64,000 nt of DNA from Candidatus Pseudomonas phytovorans (GTDB taxonomy: Bacteria; Pseudomonadota; Gammaproteobacteria; Pseudomonadales; Pseudomonadaceae). The position numbers and the translations under genes are program-made. The notes below the pieces were generated by a model, which was given only the letters and a program-made list of their open reading frames with translations, had not been told where the DNA came from and did not search any database. Within the stretch, counting starts at the first letter, position 1, and each line of letters begins with the position of its first letter. Location: positions 5,244,001-5,308,000 of the forward strand of contig CP119325.1 of NCBI GenBank assembly GCA_029202525.1. The letters run 5' to 3'. Shown here one piece after another: positions 52,256-60,608 of the stretch.

Positions 52256-53222
52256 GTGCGACCAACCTCTTGAAGTCGTCATAACCGCGAATATAATCGC
52301 GCTCGTCGTAGGTCTCGCTGGCGATGACCATCAGAACACAGTCGTCGCTGAAGTCATGCATTTCTCGCCAGACCATGTTCTTGATGAGCAGGGCTTTCTG
52401 CGGAGCATCAAGCAAATGGTCTACCCGGCCACCACCATCATCCAGCGTCATACGACAACTACCGGACAAGCAGACGATCAATTGCTGCAAGTCCCGGTGT
52501 GCATGGAAGCCACGGCTGACACCTGCCTTGGTACCAAAAATGTAATAGACGCGGCGGATGGCGAAAGGAATGTTCAGCGCTTTCTCGATGCTGATAAGGC
52601 TACCGCGATCATCACCGATGATCGGAAGCACCAGTGCTTCTGCCTGCCCCTTCAGAATCAACGGCGGTAGATCCGCTTCGCCAAGCGCAGGAGCTACTGC
52701 ATCCTTATCGCTGACTAATAGCCCATCCACGTGCGGCCAATTGATCGCCAGGTCTGGGTCGTTCCAGGCAATGCTCCGCTCATGCTCCCTTGAGTACACA
52801 TTCGTGGTGCGATACTGGAAAACAGTATCATCTTCCAGTGCGATGAATCCGTGGGCGAAGCCCTCAGGGACCCACATCATCTTGCGGTTGACCGCAGATA
52901 GCTCCATGCCCACCCACTGCCCGAAGGTAGGGGAGCCCTCACGAATATCCACAGCCACATCGAATACGGCACCCTGGACCACGCTCACCAATTTACCTTG
53001 GGCAAAAGGATAAAGTTGATAGTGCAGCCCCCGCATCACTCCTTTTTTAGACAGCGAGCAGTTCTCTTGAACGAAAGAAGGCGGGAGGGTTATCCCTTGG
53101 ACACTAAGCAACGCATGGAATTTCGGCTCGCTGTAAGACTCATAGAACCACCCCCTGTCGTCCTCGAAAACAGTGGGTTCAAAAACGACAACATCCGGGA
53201 TATTTGTTTCTATGAGCTTCAC
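52248..53222 (-). CDS. RmlC-FdtA/QdtA fusion: 3,5-epimerase plus 3,4-ketoisomerase
   Basis: A 324-residue two-cupin fusion. Residues ~1-185 are an RmlC: FEDDRGWFYESYSEPKF (~20), QENCSLSKKGVMRGLHYQ (~53, catalytic His), GAVFDVAVDIREGSPTFGQWVG (~83), PEGFAHGFIALEDDTVFQYRTT (~117) with the active-site Tyr region. Residues ~190-324 are a WxcM/FdtA-like ketoisomerase: DDRGSLISIEKALNIPFAIRRVYYIFG, RGFHAHRDLQQLIVCLSG (~245, the HAH/K-type site). Both active sites look complete. It can serve rhamnose and 3-amino sugar branches from the RmlB product. Second gene of the operon, 76 bp after wzz. Confidence 0.9.
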   Translation of the reverse strand: MKLIETNIPDVVVFEPTVFEDDRGWFYESYSEPKFHALLSVQGITLPPSFVQENCSLSKKGVMRGLHYQLYPFAQGKLVSVVQGAVFDVAVDIREGSPTFGQWVGMELSAVNRKMMWVPEGFAHGFIALEDDTVFQYRTTNVYSREHERSIAWNDPDLAINWPHVDGLLVSDKDAVAPALGEADLPPLILKGQAEALVLPIIGDDRGSLISIEKALNIPFAIRRVYYIFGTKAGVSRGFHAHRDLQQLIVCLSGSCRMTLDDGGGRVDHLLDAPQKALLIKNMVWREMHDFSDDCVLMVIASETYDERDYIRGYDDFKRLVARA

Positions 53223-53298
53223 ACAACCAGCCTCTTGTTAAAAATCATAACCAACGGTTCAACATTCACTAGAGCATGCACAGCGACCGCAGGGGGGC

Positions 53299-54360
53299 TC
53301 AATCGCGAGCCAACCGGCGCGACCTTTCTGCAGAAACCAAATGGGACAATGAAGCCAGCAGCACACCGAGCGTTAGTCCCACAAACGCCCCACCCAGAAT
53401 AATCAACAGCTTGCGAAGGCGGACTGGGCTATCAGGCACCTCGATGGCGCCATCCTGTTGAAACACTTCGATCACAGCAGCGTTCACCTGCAGGTTGCGA
53501 TAGAAGTCGAGCTTTTCCTGAACCTCTCGCAATTCAGCCACAAAGGGATCGTCGGACTGGCGCGCACGAAGGTTGGCCAGCTCCGCTTCAAGGGCTTGAC
53601 TACCTCGCATATAAGTCAATGCGCCCTGCATGCCGCCTGACACCTCAGTGTTCAGACCGCTGGCAATGATCGGGGGCTTGCTCAGGTTCACGGCTTTGGC
53701 AACTTTCAGCGCCTCTTCCAGGCGAGCGATCTGATCTTCACGCTGCTTGTGCGCTGCATCCCTCGCACTGCGGACCTGTTGCTCCAAGTTCTTTACCAGT
53801 ACCTTGACTTCCGTATCGGCATCCTCGACCAAGGTCTTTTTTGCACGATCGCTGGCCATTTCTGAAAACCGGGTTACCCACTTCGCACTGGTGCTCGGAT
53901 CGTCACTCAACGCCCTGATCACAATACGCTCTGCATCGCCTCCCGCGACTGGCCCAACCGTCAACACCTTGCCAAACTGGTCATAAAGTGCATCTTGGGA
54001 GCCTTGGCGAACGGCCTCCGGCAAATTAGGCAGATAAACCCCGCGGAAAAACTGGCGCCGTAATGATTCAGACTGCAGTGAACGCAGATAAATTTCGTAT
54101 ACATCCTTGGGTTTGAACACCTCCAGGCCACTGGCTTCGGTGCGCCCGTAATTCAGTTGTGCAAGGTCATTCTTGGTCGGCGGAAGGATAAATGACTTGG
54201 CTTCGTACAACGGTGTTTTTAGCGATGTATAAATAAACGCTATGGCAGTAACTAGAATAACGCAAGAGACGATAAGCAGCTTGCGACTCCACAGCACATG
54301 CCAGAGCTCGAGGACATCAAAATCGTCATTTCCGACTTCACGGCTACGTTCATTTCGCAT
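53299..54360 (-). CDS. wzz: O-antigen chain-length determinant
   Basis: A 353-residue polysaccharide co-polymerase. TM1 is at residues ~24-44 (KLLIVSCVILVTAIAFIYTSL) after a cytoplasmic DDFDVLELWHVLWSRK Wzz motif; a periplasmic domain of ~250 residues with a coiled coil (~180-220, VKNLEQQVRSARDAAHKQRED) follows; TM2 is at ~318-340 and is preceded by a Pro-rich VPDSPVRLRK, the Wzz signature. It sets O-antigen modal length with Wzy. First gene of the operon, downstream of ihfB as in P. aeruginosa. AAGGAA lies upstream of ATG 54360. Confidence 0.94.
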   Translation of the reverse strand: MRNERSREVGNDDFDVLELWHVLWSRKLLIVSCVILVTAIAFIYTSLKTPLYEAKSFILPPTKNDLAQLNYGRTEASGLEVFKPKDVYEIYLRSLQSESLRRQFFRGVYLPNLPEAVRQGSQDALYDQFGKVLTVGPVAGGDAERIVIRALSDDPSTSAKWVTRFSEMASDRAKKTLVEDADTEVKVLVKNLEQQVRSARDAAHKQREDQIARLEEALKVAKAVNLSKPPIIASGLNTEVSGGMQGALTYMRGSQALEAELANLRARQSDDPFVAELREVQEKLDFYRNLQVNAAVIEVFQQDGAIEVPDSPVRLRKLLIILGGAFVGLTLGVLLASLSHLVSAERSRRLARD

Positions 54361-54597
54361 TTATTCTGGTTTTCCTTAGATCCGATCACTTGCATGATTC
54401 TTGTGCTAATCAGGCCAAGCCCTCGCTGCAGTAGTCCCTATCCATCGGGACTGCTAAATCTCAGCGTAGCGGCAGTTCGCCATTGTACTGCAGGCCGCAC
54501 GAAACGGCTCACAGCTTTAGCACTAATCCGACCTAAGAGGAAGATATCGCCTACAAAGTTCCACTCCAAACCAGCGAGCCGACGGCCTGCGCTTTCG
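54361..54597 (-). promoter_or_regulatory. Presumed O-antigen operon promoter region
   Basis: A 237-bp gap upstream of wzz on the minus strand, downstream of the MBL hydrolase stop. It must contain either read-through sequence or the promoter of the 18-kb operon. I see a TTGGCC box (minus strand, ~54417-54412) but no convincing -10, no terminator after the hydrolase gene and no JUMPStart. Confidence 0.4.
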
Positions 54598-56031
54598 CTA
54601 TAGGGCAACCGTGACGGCAGCCTCCTTGCCATCCCGTGCACTGCGATTTCGTAGCGCCTCGGCCAAGACAGCCTTGGCCTGGGCCTCTCCATGGACCAGC
54701 AAAATGCTCCGCGCCGCTTTCTTTCCCTCCAGTGCGAAGCTTATCAACCCCTCCTGATCCGCATGACCAGAATACCCGGGCAAGGTTACGATCTTTGCGC
54801 GCACCTCATATATCCGCCCATCCAGATCAACCTGCACAAACCCTTCCGCCCCCTCACTGGCCTGTATCACCGCCCCCGGCGTGCCCTTGGCCTGATACCC
54901 CACAAACATCACCTCATGCCGCGTATCCCCCAGCATCGCTTTGAGATAATTGACAATGCGCCCACCCGAGCACATGCCATTGCCGGCAATCACAATCGCC
55001 GGACGGCCAGTGCTCTTGAGGTAGTTGACCACTTGCTGGTGCCGGGCATGGGTATCCACGCTTATCAGCTGGCTGAAGCCGAGCGGGTCGCGCCCCTCTG
55101 CAAGGCGCGCCCTGGCCTCGGCATTCCAGTAGTCGTGCAGCTCTCGATACACACTGGTGATGCGCTGAGCCAGGGGTGAGTCGAGGATGATGGGCAACTG
55201 AGACCAGTCGATCGGGTCGCCACCGGGGCCGGGACCAGCGATCCCCAGCAAAGCCTTGCGATGAAGTATGTCTTCAAGCTCGTACAGCAATTCCTGGGTG
55301 CGGCCCAGGCTGAAGGCCGGGATGAGAATGGTGCCCTTGTCAGCCAGCGCGCGATCAATGGCATCTTCCAGACGCTGCCTGCGGTCGCCTGCATGCGTAT
55401 GCAGTCTGTCGCCATAAGTGCTTTCCAGTACAAGCACATCAGCCCGTTCCGGGGGCTGCACAGGGCGCAGTAATGGGTTGCCACACGCCCCGAGGTCGCC
55501 AGAGAACACGTAGCGTGTATTGGTCTGCTCATGCTGCATGTCGCACTCGACATAAGCCGAACCCAGCAGATGCCCGGCTCGCTGCAGGCGGATACGGCAA
55601 ATCAGGCCAGGACGATCGACCACCGCGTGCCACTGCTCGAAAGGCAGCGGCACGATAAGCTCGCGAATGAAGTCGATATACCGCGCCACCTGCGCAGGGT
55701 CGCTGCTGATGCTCAGCTTGTAGGCATCCTCCAGCACCAGCGGCAGCAGCCGTGCAGAGGGTTCGCTACACAGGATGGGGCCGCGAAAGCCTGCCGCCAG
55801 CAGCGCAGGGATGCGGCCAACGTGATCGAGGTGCACATGGGTGACGACCAGGGCCTGGATGCCCGTCACGTCAAAGCCGAGCGATGCAGCTTCTGCGCCT
55901 GGCGATGCCTCGCCCCCCTGCTCCAGACCACAGTCGACCAGCACACTGGTGGACGGACCCAGGTGCAACTGGTGGCAAGACCCGGTGACGCCGCGGGTAC
56001 CGCCGTGATGGGAAAGGCTGGGATATTCCAT
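54598..56031 (-). CDS. MBL-fold hydrolase with RNA-processing (beta-CASP/RMMBL) domains
   Basis: A 477-residue metallo-beta-lactamase protein of the CPSF/YtnA-like group. Metal motif THVHLDHVGRIPAL (~residue 62), SGDLGACGNPLL (~170), LESTYGDRLH (~190); the beta-CASP region holds DSPLAQRITSVYREL (~285) and AGNGMCSGGRIVNYLKAML (~350); the C-terminal RMMBL domain has GYSGHADQEGLISF (~425) and LVHGE (~448). These enzymes are RNases or related hydrolases. ATG 56031 matches the family start. Its place between lapA-like and wzz separates the O-antigen operon from ihfB. Confidence 0.9.
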   Translation of the reverse strand: MEYPSLSHHGGTRGVTGSCHQLHLGPSTSVLVDCGLEQGGEASPGAEAASLGFDVTGIQALVVTHVHLDHVGRIPALLAAGFRGPILCSEPSARLLPLVLEDAYKLSISSDPAQVARYIDFIRELIVPLPFEQWHAVVDRPGLICRIRLQRAGHLLGSAYVECDMQHEQTNTRYVFSGDLGACGNPLLRPVQPPERADVLVLESTYGDRLHTHAGDRRQRLEDAIDRALADKGTILIPAFSLGRTQELLYELEDILHRKALLGIAGPGPGGDPIDWSQLPIILDSPLAQRITSVYRELHDYWNAEARARLAEGRDPLGFSQLISVDTHARHQQVVNYLKSTGRPAIVIAGNGMCSGGRIVNYLKAMLGDTRHEVMFVGYQAKGTPGAVIQASEGAEGFVQVDLDGRIYEVRAKIVTLPGYSGHADQEGLISFALEGKKAARSILLVHGEAQAKAVLAEALRNRSARDGKEAAVTVAL

Positions 56032-56133
56032 GCTGCGCACACTCGCCGGGGCCGAAAATGAAGTGGGCTATTACTCCATGACGGCCGGTGCCTGCATAGG
56101 TGAGGCATTCCGAAGAGGGTGTAGGAAGTTTCC

Positions 56134-56397
56134 TCAGTTACTGCTCAGCGCCGCCTGACGGGCAGACTCCCTGATCTTACGCTTGCTGCGCTGCACGCCG
56201 TAGGCACCCAGCAACGGCCCGACGGCAAGGCCGATGACCAAGGCGGCCAGCACCAACACAGCAACCGGCATTTCCGGCGCGGCCCAGCCAAACAGGACCA
56301 ACGACACGGCTTGCTGGTTCTCGAGCACGAAGAACAGCACCACAGCCGCCAACAGCAGCACGAACACCGCCGCCAGGGCGCGCTTGAGGTTACGCAT
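56134..56397 (-). CDS. lapA: LapA-domain (DUF1049) inner-membrane protein
   Basis: An 87-residue protein with two membrane segments (residues ~7-25 and ~43-66) joined by ENQQAVSLVLFGWAAPEMP, the LapA/DUF1049 signature, and a basic cytoplasmic tail. In E. coli LapA works with LapB in LPS assembly and LpxC control; no lapB is next to it here (it may lie elsewhere). AAGGAG seven bases before ATG 56397 fixes the start. ihfB ends 19 bp upstream, so the two are probably co-transcribed. Confidence 0.88.
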   Translation of the reverse strand: MRNLKRALAAVFVLLLAAVVLFFVLENQQAVSLVLFGWAAPEMPVAVLVLAALVIGLAVGPLLGAYGVQRSKRKIRESARQAALSSN

Positions 56398-56416
56398 CAG
56401 AATGCTCCTTGAATGA

Positions 56417-56713
56417 TCAGGCTTCAGCCTCGTCTTCTTCGTTGACCCGGTCGCGCAACTCTTTGCCGGGCTTGAAGTGCGGCACAAACTTGCCTTCCAG
56501 GCTGACAGACTGCCCTGTCTTCGGGTTACGGCCGACGCGCGGGGCGCGATAGTGCAGCGAGAAGCTGCCAAAACCGCGAATCTCGATGCGATCTCCGGTA
56601 GCCAGGCATTGCGACATCTGCTCAAGCATAGTCTTGATGGCCAGCTCTACGTCCTTGGACGAGAGCAGCCCTTGATGGGTGACAATACGTTCGATCAGCT
56701 CCGACTTCGTCAT
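56417..56713 (-). CDS. ihfB: Integration host factor subunit beta
   Basis: A 98-residue DNA-bending protein. MTKSELIERIVTHQGLLSSKDVE, RIEIRGFGSFSLHYRAPRVGRNPKTGQSV and VPHFKPGKELRDRVN in pieces are the full HU/IHF fold with the DNA-inserting proline in RNPKTG. The C-terminal acid tail (NEEDEAEA) is typical of pseudomonads. It normally follows rpsA directly; here an acyltransferase gene lies between them. Confidence 0.97.
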   Translation of the reverse strand: MTKSELIERIVTHQGLLSSKDVELAIKTMLEQMSQCLATGDRIEIRGFGSFSLHYRAPRVGRNPKTGQSVSLEGKFVPHFKPGKELRDRVNEEDEAEA

Positions 56714-56969
56714 GTTTTTCCCTTCGTTATCAAGCAGCTAGATCATTGCTTAACCAGTTTGTAGCACGCCCGGAAGAATTTGAACAGGGTGGTTCTTGAC
56801 TTAATAAAAAAATTCAAGATTGAAGTTTTACAAGAATGGTCTAGTCAGCAGGTCCAGCAGCACCCCCAAAGCATACTCAGAACCTGCGGCAGTAGCCTTG
56901 TGTCGAGACAGTGCTGCCAAGCGGCCCCGGCCATTTGTTCGCCACTGCCCTGAACATCGGGACTAGCGT
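56714..56969. other. 256-bp gap between ihfB and the acyltransferase
   Basis: Upstream region of ihfB. An AT-rich block at 56795-56835 (AATAAAAAAATTCAAG) may contain the ihfB promoter, needed here because ihfB is cut off from rpsA. No gene seen. Confidence 0.45.
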
Positions 56970-58013
56970 TCAAGCCAACTGCTGCCGGGGGCCGGCCCGC
57001 GAAAAACGCTTGCGCACCGCTAGCGCAGGCTTCTCCACCAACTCCCACGACACATACCCCGCCAACCAGGACGCCGGCACGGCCGCCAACATCAACCAGT
57101 AGGGCCCGGCCCATGGCATAGCGCCGGCCAACACCTGCTGAATCGGAAAGGCATAGAGATAAATTCCGTACGAGTAGTCCTGCACCATCGAAGGCAGCTT
57201 CAACTGCGGGCAATAGGCAAAATACAAGGTTGCGTAAATCGTCAGGATGGCAAAGGCAAACACCTCAAAGCGCCCACCCTTGCTTAACAAGAACAACGAG
57301 AAACAGGCAAGCAACAGCCAGCCCGCATGCGGAATGATCGCCCGGCACGAATAGAACGCAGAACCCGCCAGGAAACACACTACCAGCTTGAATGGGTACT
57401 CCGCATAAGCCGGATGCAGTCTATGCAACCCCAACGCAACCAGGAGTGCCGCTAGCGTCAGCACTGCCGTCGGCCACCGGCAAAAGCGTGCCACTAGCAC
57501 CAACGCTCCAAGCACAAGGTACATGCGCATTTCCAACGGTATGGTCCACAAGCTGCCGTTGACTGAAACTCCCTGGAAGCGCGGAGTAAATGTAACCCCT
57601 GGCAACACGAACTGGGCATTGTTGAAAATCAGCAGCGGGCTGTAGAAATACTTGTATACCTGGCCTTCCGAGAAGTAGTCAGCAAGCGGCAGCGAGGTGA
57701 CCACGGGCCCCAGCACAAAGGCCATAAGGAACAAACACACCAGCAGGCCAGGCAGGATCCTGAGCCCACGCGCCAGGTAGAACTCTCTGATGCTGTTGCG
57801 CTCACCACTGGCAGCGATCAAGAAACCACTGACCATGAAGAACACCTCCACCCCCAGGCTGTGGACCGGCACTGGCATACCCAGCTGCATGCCAGGGTCA
57901 GTGCAGCTCAGGCACTCCAGATAGGAGAGCGCAAAAGAATGCCCGACCACCACAGCGGTCGCCGCCAGCAACCTGATAATCAGGAAATTGTTATCACGCC
58001 CGCGACCCTTCAT
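56970..58013 (-). CDS. Acyltransferase 3 family membrane protein
   Basis: A ~347-residue integral membrane protein of the OafA-type acyltransferase-3 family without an SGNH domain. NNFLIIRLLAATAVVVGHSFALSY (~7-30) has the catalytic His; EVFFMVSGFLIAAS (~56) and REFYLARGLRILPGLLVCLF (~75, RxxR motif) are diagnostic; about ten membrane segments follow. The tail KPALAVRKRFSRA is basic. The start could also be ATG 58028 or 58040; 58013 gives the usual start. It sits between ihfB and the rpsA terminator, next to the O-antigen locus, so O-antigen acylation is a reasonable guess. Confidence 0.86.
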   Translation of the reverse strand: MKGRGRDNNFLIIRLLAATAVVVGHSFALSYLECLSCTDPGMQLGMPVPVHSLGVEVFFMVSGFLIAASGERNSIREFYLARGLRILPGLLVCLFLMAFVLGPVVTSLPLADYFSEGQVYKYFYSPLLIFNNAQFVLPGVTFTPRFQGVSVNGSLWTIPLEMRMYLVLGALVLVARFCRWPTAVLTLAALLVALGLHRLHPAYAEYPFKLVVCFLAGSAFYSCRAIIPHAGWLLLACFSLFLLSKGGRFEVFAFAILTIYATLYFAYCPQLKLPSMVQDYSYGIYLYAFPIQQVLAGAMPWAGPYWLMLAAVPASWLAGYVSWELVEKPALAVRKRFSRAGPRQQLA

Positions 58014-58073
58014 TACGTCGCCAAACATCAACATTACCAACCCACTCCCCGAACTAGAGGCATTTTCGACACA

Positions 58074-58104
58074 AAAAAAGGGCGACCCGAGGGTCGCCCT
58101 TTTT
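58074..58104. terminator. rpsA terminator
   Basis: An 8-bp GC stem (GGGCGACC at 58080-58087 with GGTCGCCC at 58092-58099), loop CGAG, flanked by seven A's on the left (a T-tract for the minus-strand rpsA transcript) and five T's on the right. It ends rpsA and insulates the acyltransferase gene, which must then have its own promoter or rely on read-through. Confidence 0.92.
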
Positions 58105-58120
58105 ACCGATCAAACAGAAC

Positions 58121-59797
58121 TCAGTTCTGCTTGGCCATTGCTTCGCGCAGCAGCGCAGCCATGGTGGTGTCGGCAGCAGCTTCTGGAGCCTGTTTCAGGC
58201 TCTGGATAGCTTCACGCTCTTCAGCGTCGTCTTTCGATTTGATCGACAGGCTGATCACGCGCGACTTACGGTCAACGCTGATGATCTTGGCTTCGATCTC
58301 GTCGCCTTCCTTCAGGACGTTACGCGCGTCTTCAACGCGGTCACGGCTGATTTCGGAAGCTTTCAGAGTGGCTTCGATGTCGTCGGCCAGGGTGACGATG
58401 GCGCCTTTGGCGTCAACTTCTTTCACGATGCCCTTGACGATAGCGCCCTTGTCATTGACAGCAACGAAGTTGGAGAACGGATCGTCTTCCAGCTGCTTGA
58501 TGCCCAGGGAGATGCGCTCGCGCTCTGGGTCGACCGACAGGATGACGGTTTCCAGCTCGTCGCCCTTCTTGAAACGACGTACGGCTTCTTCGCCGGTTTC
58601 GTTCCAGGAGATGTCGGACAGGTGAACCAGGCCGTCGATGCCGCCGTCCAGGCCGATGAAGATACCGAAGTCGGTGATCGACTTGATGGTACCGGTGATC
58701 TTGTCACCCTTGTTGAACTGGCCGGAGAAGTCTTCCCATGGGTTGGACTTGCACTGCTTGATGCCCAGGGAGATACGACGACGCTCTTCGTCGATGTCCA
58801 GAACCATGACTTCCACTTCGTCGCCAACCTGAACGACTTTCGACGGGTGGATGTTCTTGTTGGTCCAGTCCATTTCGGAAACGTGTACCAGACCTTCAAC
58901 GCCTTCTTCCAGCTCAGCGAAGCAGCCGTAGTCGGTCAGGTTGGTAACGCGCGCTTGTACGCGGGTACCTTCTGGGTAACGGGCAGTGATAGCTACCCAC
59001 GGATCTTCGCCCATCTGCTTCAGACCCAGCGAAACGCGGTTGCGCTCGCGGTCGAACTTCAGAACGCGTACGTCGACTTCGTCGCCAACGTTAACGATTT
59101 CCGAAGGGTGCTTGATGCGCTTCCAGGCCATGTCGGTGATGTGCAGCAGGCCGTCGATACCGCCCAGGTCCACGAATGCGCCGTAGTCGGTGAGGTTCTT
59201 GACGATACCTTTGACTTGCTGGCCTTCCTGCAGGGTTTCCAGCAGGGCTTCGCGCTCGGCGGAGTTCTCGGCTTCCAGCACGCTGCGACGCGAAACAACA
59301 ACGTTGTTGCGCTTCTGGTCCAGCTTGATGACCTTGAATTCCAGCTCTTTGCCTTCCAGGTGGGTGGTGTCGCGCACAGGGCGGACATCAACCAGGGAGC
59401 CCGGCAGGAACGCACGGATGCCGTTAACGTCGACAGTGAAGCCGCCTTTAACCTTACCGTTGATAACGCCCTTGACCACTTCTTCGGCGGCGAAAGCTGC
59501 TTCCAGAACAATCCAGCACTCGGCGCGCTTGGCTTTTTCACGGGACAGTTTGGTTTCGCCAAAGCCGTCTTCGACCGCGTCCAGCGCAACGTGAACTTCG
59601 TCACCGACCTTGATGGTCAGCTCGCCAGCTTCGTTGTAGAACTGCTCGAGCGGGATGACGCCCTCGGACTTCAGGCCAGCGTGTACGGTAACCCAGTCGC
59701 CGTCGATGTCGACAACGATACCGGTGATGATCGCACCCGGCTGAAGATTGAGGGTTTTCAGGCTTTCTTCAAAGAGTTCTGCAAAGCTTTCGCTCAT
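58121..59797 (-). CDS. rpsA: 30S ribosomal protein S1
   Basis: A ~558-residue protein with six S1 (OB-fold) repeats, each with the G..V.GxV...D.GaFVxl...GlvHxSx pattern (VDLGGIDGLLHITDMAWKR at ~205, GCFAELEEGVEGLVHVSEMDW at ~290, FIGLDGGIDGLVHLSDISW at ~377). It binds mRNA to the small subunit for translation start. ATG 59797 (MSESFAELFEES) is the family start. Length matches E. coli S1 (557). Confidence 0.97.
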   Translation of the reverse strand: MSESFAELFEESLKTLNLQPGAIITGIVVDIDGDWVTVHAGLKSEGVIPLEQFYNEAGELTIKVGDEVHVALDAVEDGFGETKLSREKAKRAECWIVLEAAFAAEEVVKGVINGKVKGGFTVDVNGIRAFLPGSLVDVRPVRDTTHLEGKELEFKVIKLDQKRNNVVVSRRSVLEAENSAEREALLETLQEGQQVKGIVKNLTDYGAFVDLGGIDGLLHITDMAWKRIKHPSEIVNVGDEVDVRVLKFDRERNRVSLGLKQMGEDPWVAITARYPEGTRVQARVTNLTDYGCFAELEEGVEGLVHVSEMDWTNKNIHPSKVVQVGDEVEVMVLDIDEERRRISLGIKQCKSNPWEDFSGQFNKGDKITGTIKSITDFGIFIGLDGGIDGLVHLSDISWNETGEEAVRRFKKGDELETVILSVDPERERISLGIKQLEDDPFSNFVAVNDKGAIVKGIVKEVDAKGAIVTLADDIEATLKASEISRDRVEDARNVLKEGDEIEAKIISVDRKSRVISLSIKSKDDAEEREAIQSLKQAPEAAADTTMAALLREAMAKQN

Positions 59798-59921
59798 TTT
59801 AATTCCTGTAGATTCGGGCGAAACAGACGCCCATCGCCACATTCCAGACAATGTGGGTTTGTTTTAAGTAAAGGAAAGCCGGCAGGACGTTGACTGGTGC
59901 ACCTGCATGCTTTCCTGATTA
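59798..59921 (-). promoter_or_regulatory. rpsA leader with hairpin
   Basis: The cmk-rpsA gap (124 bp) has a 7-bp inverted repeat CCACATT (59837-59843) / AATGTGG (59850-59856) with a 6-base loop, ~40 bases before the rpsA start, with no T-tract on the minus strand. In E. coli S1 represses its own mRNA through leader hairpins; this could be the equivalent. Confidence 0.45.
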
Positions 59922-60608
59922 TCAGGCCAGGTCGCGTGATGCGATCTCGCTTCTGATACGTTGCAACACCTGCTCGATGGACAACTCGGTAGAGTCCAAC
60001 TGAATGGCATCGGCCGCTGGCTTCAGCGGGGCCACCGCACGTTGGGTGTCGCGCTCATCACGCGCACGAATCTCATCCAGCAGACTCGACAGACTAACAT
60101 CTTCGCCTTTGCCCTTCAACTGCAGGTAGCGGCGGCGTGCGCGTTCGTCGGCGCTGGCGGTGAGAAACACCTTCAACGGCGCGTCCGGGAACACCACAGT
60201 ACCCATGTCGCGACCGTCTGCGATCAGGCCCGGCGCCTCGCGAAACTCGCGCTGACGCACCAGCAGCGCGTCACGCACGGCCGGCAGCGAGGCCACCATC
60301 GAAGCGCCGGCGCCGACGGTTTCGGTGCGGATGACGTTGCTGACGTCCTCACCCTCCAGGATGATCTGTTGCAGCTTACCGGGCTCGGCGGCGATGAACT
60401 GCACGTCCAGATGGGCGGCAAGCTTGGTCAGCAGCTCTTCGTTGGTGAGGTCGACGCCGTGGTTGCTGGCGTTGAACGCCAGCAAACGGTACAGCGCACC
60501 CGAGTCCAGCAGCTTCCAGCCCAGCTCGCGGGCCAGCAGGCCGGCGACCGTGCCCTTGCCCGAGCCGCTTGGCCCGTCGATGGTGATGACCGGCGCCTGC
60601 GAATTCAC
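59922..60608 (-). CDS. cmk: Cytidylate kinase
   Basis: A 228-residue (d)CMP kinase. The P-loop TIDGPSGSGKGTVA begins at ~residue 8; DGRDMGTVVFPDA (~130) and the ARDERDTQRAVAPLKPA region (~186) are family signatures. GTG 60608 overlaps the aroA stop (GTGA) and gives the usual N-terminus (MNSQAPVITID). Part of the tyrA-aroA-cmk-rpsA block. Confidence 0.95.
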   Translation of the reverse strand: MNSQAPVITIDGPSGSGKGTVAGLLARELGWKLLDSGALYRLLAFNASNHGVDLTNEELLTKLAAHLDVQFIAAEPGKLQQIILEGEDVSNVIRTETVGAGASMVASLPAVRDALLVRQREFREAPGLIADGRDMGTVVFPDAPLKVFLTASADERARRRYLQLKGKGEDVSLSSLLDEIRARDERDTQRAVAPLKPAADAIQLDSTELSIEQVLQRIRSEIASRDLA

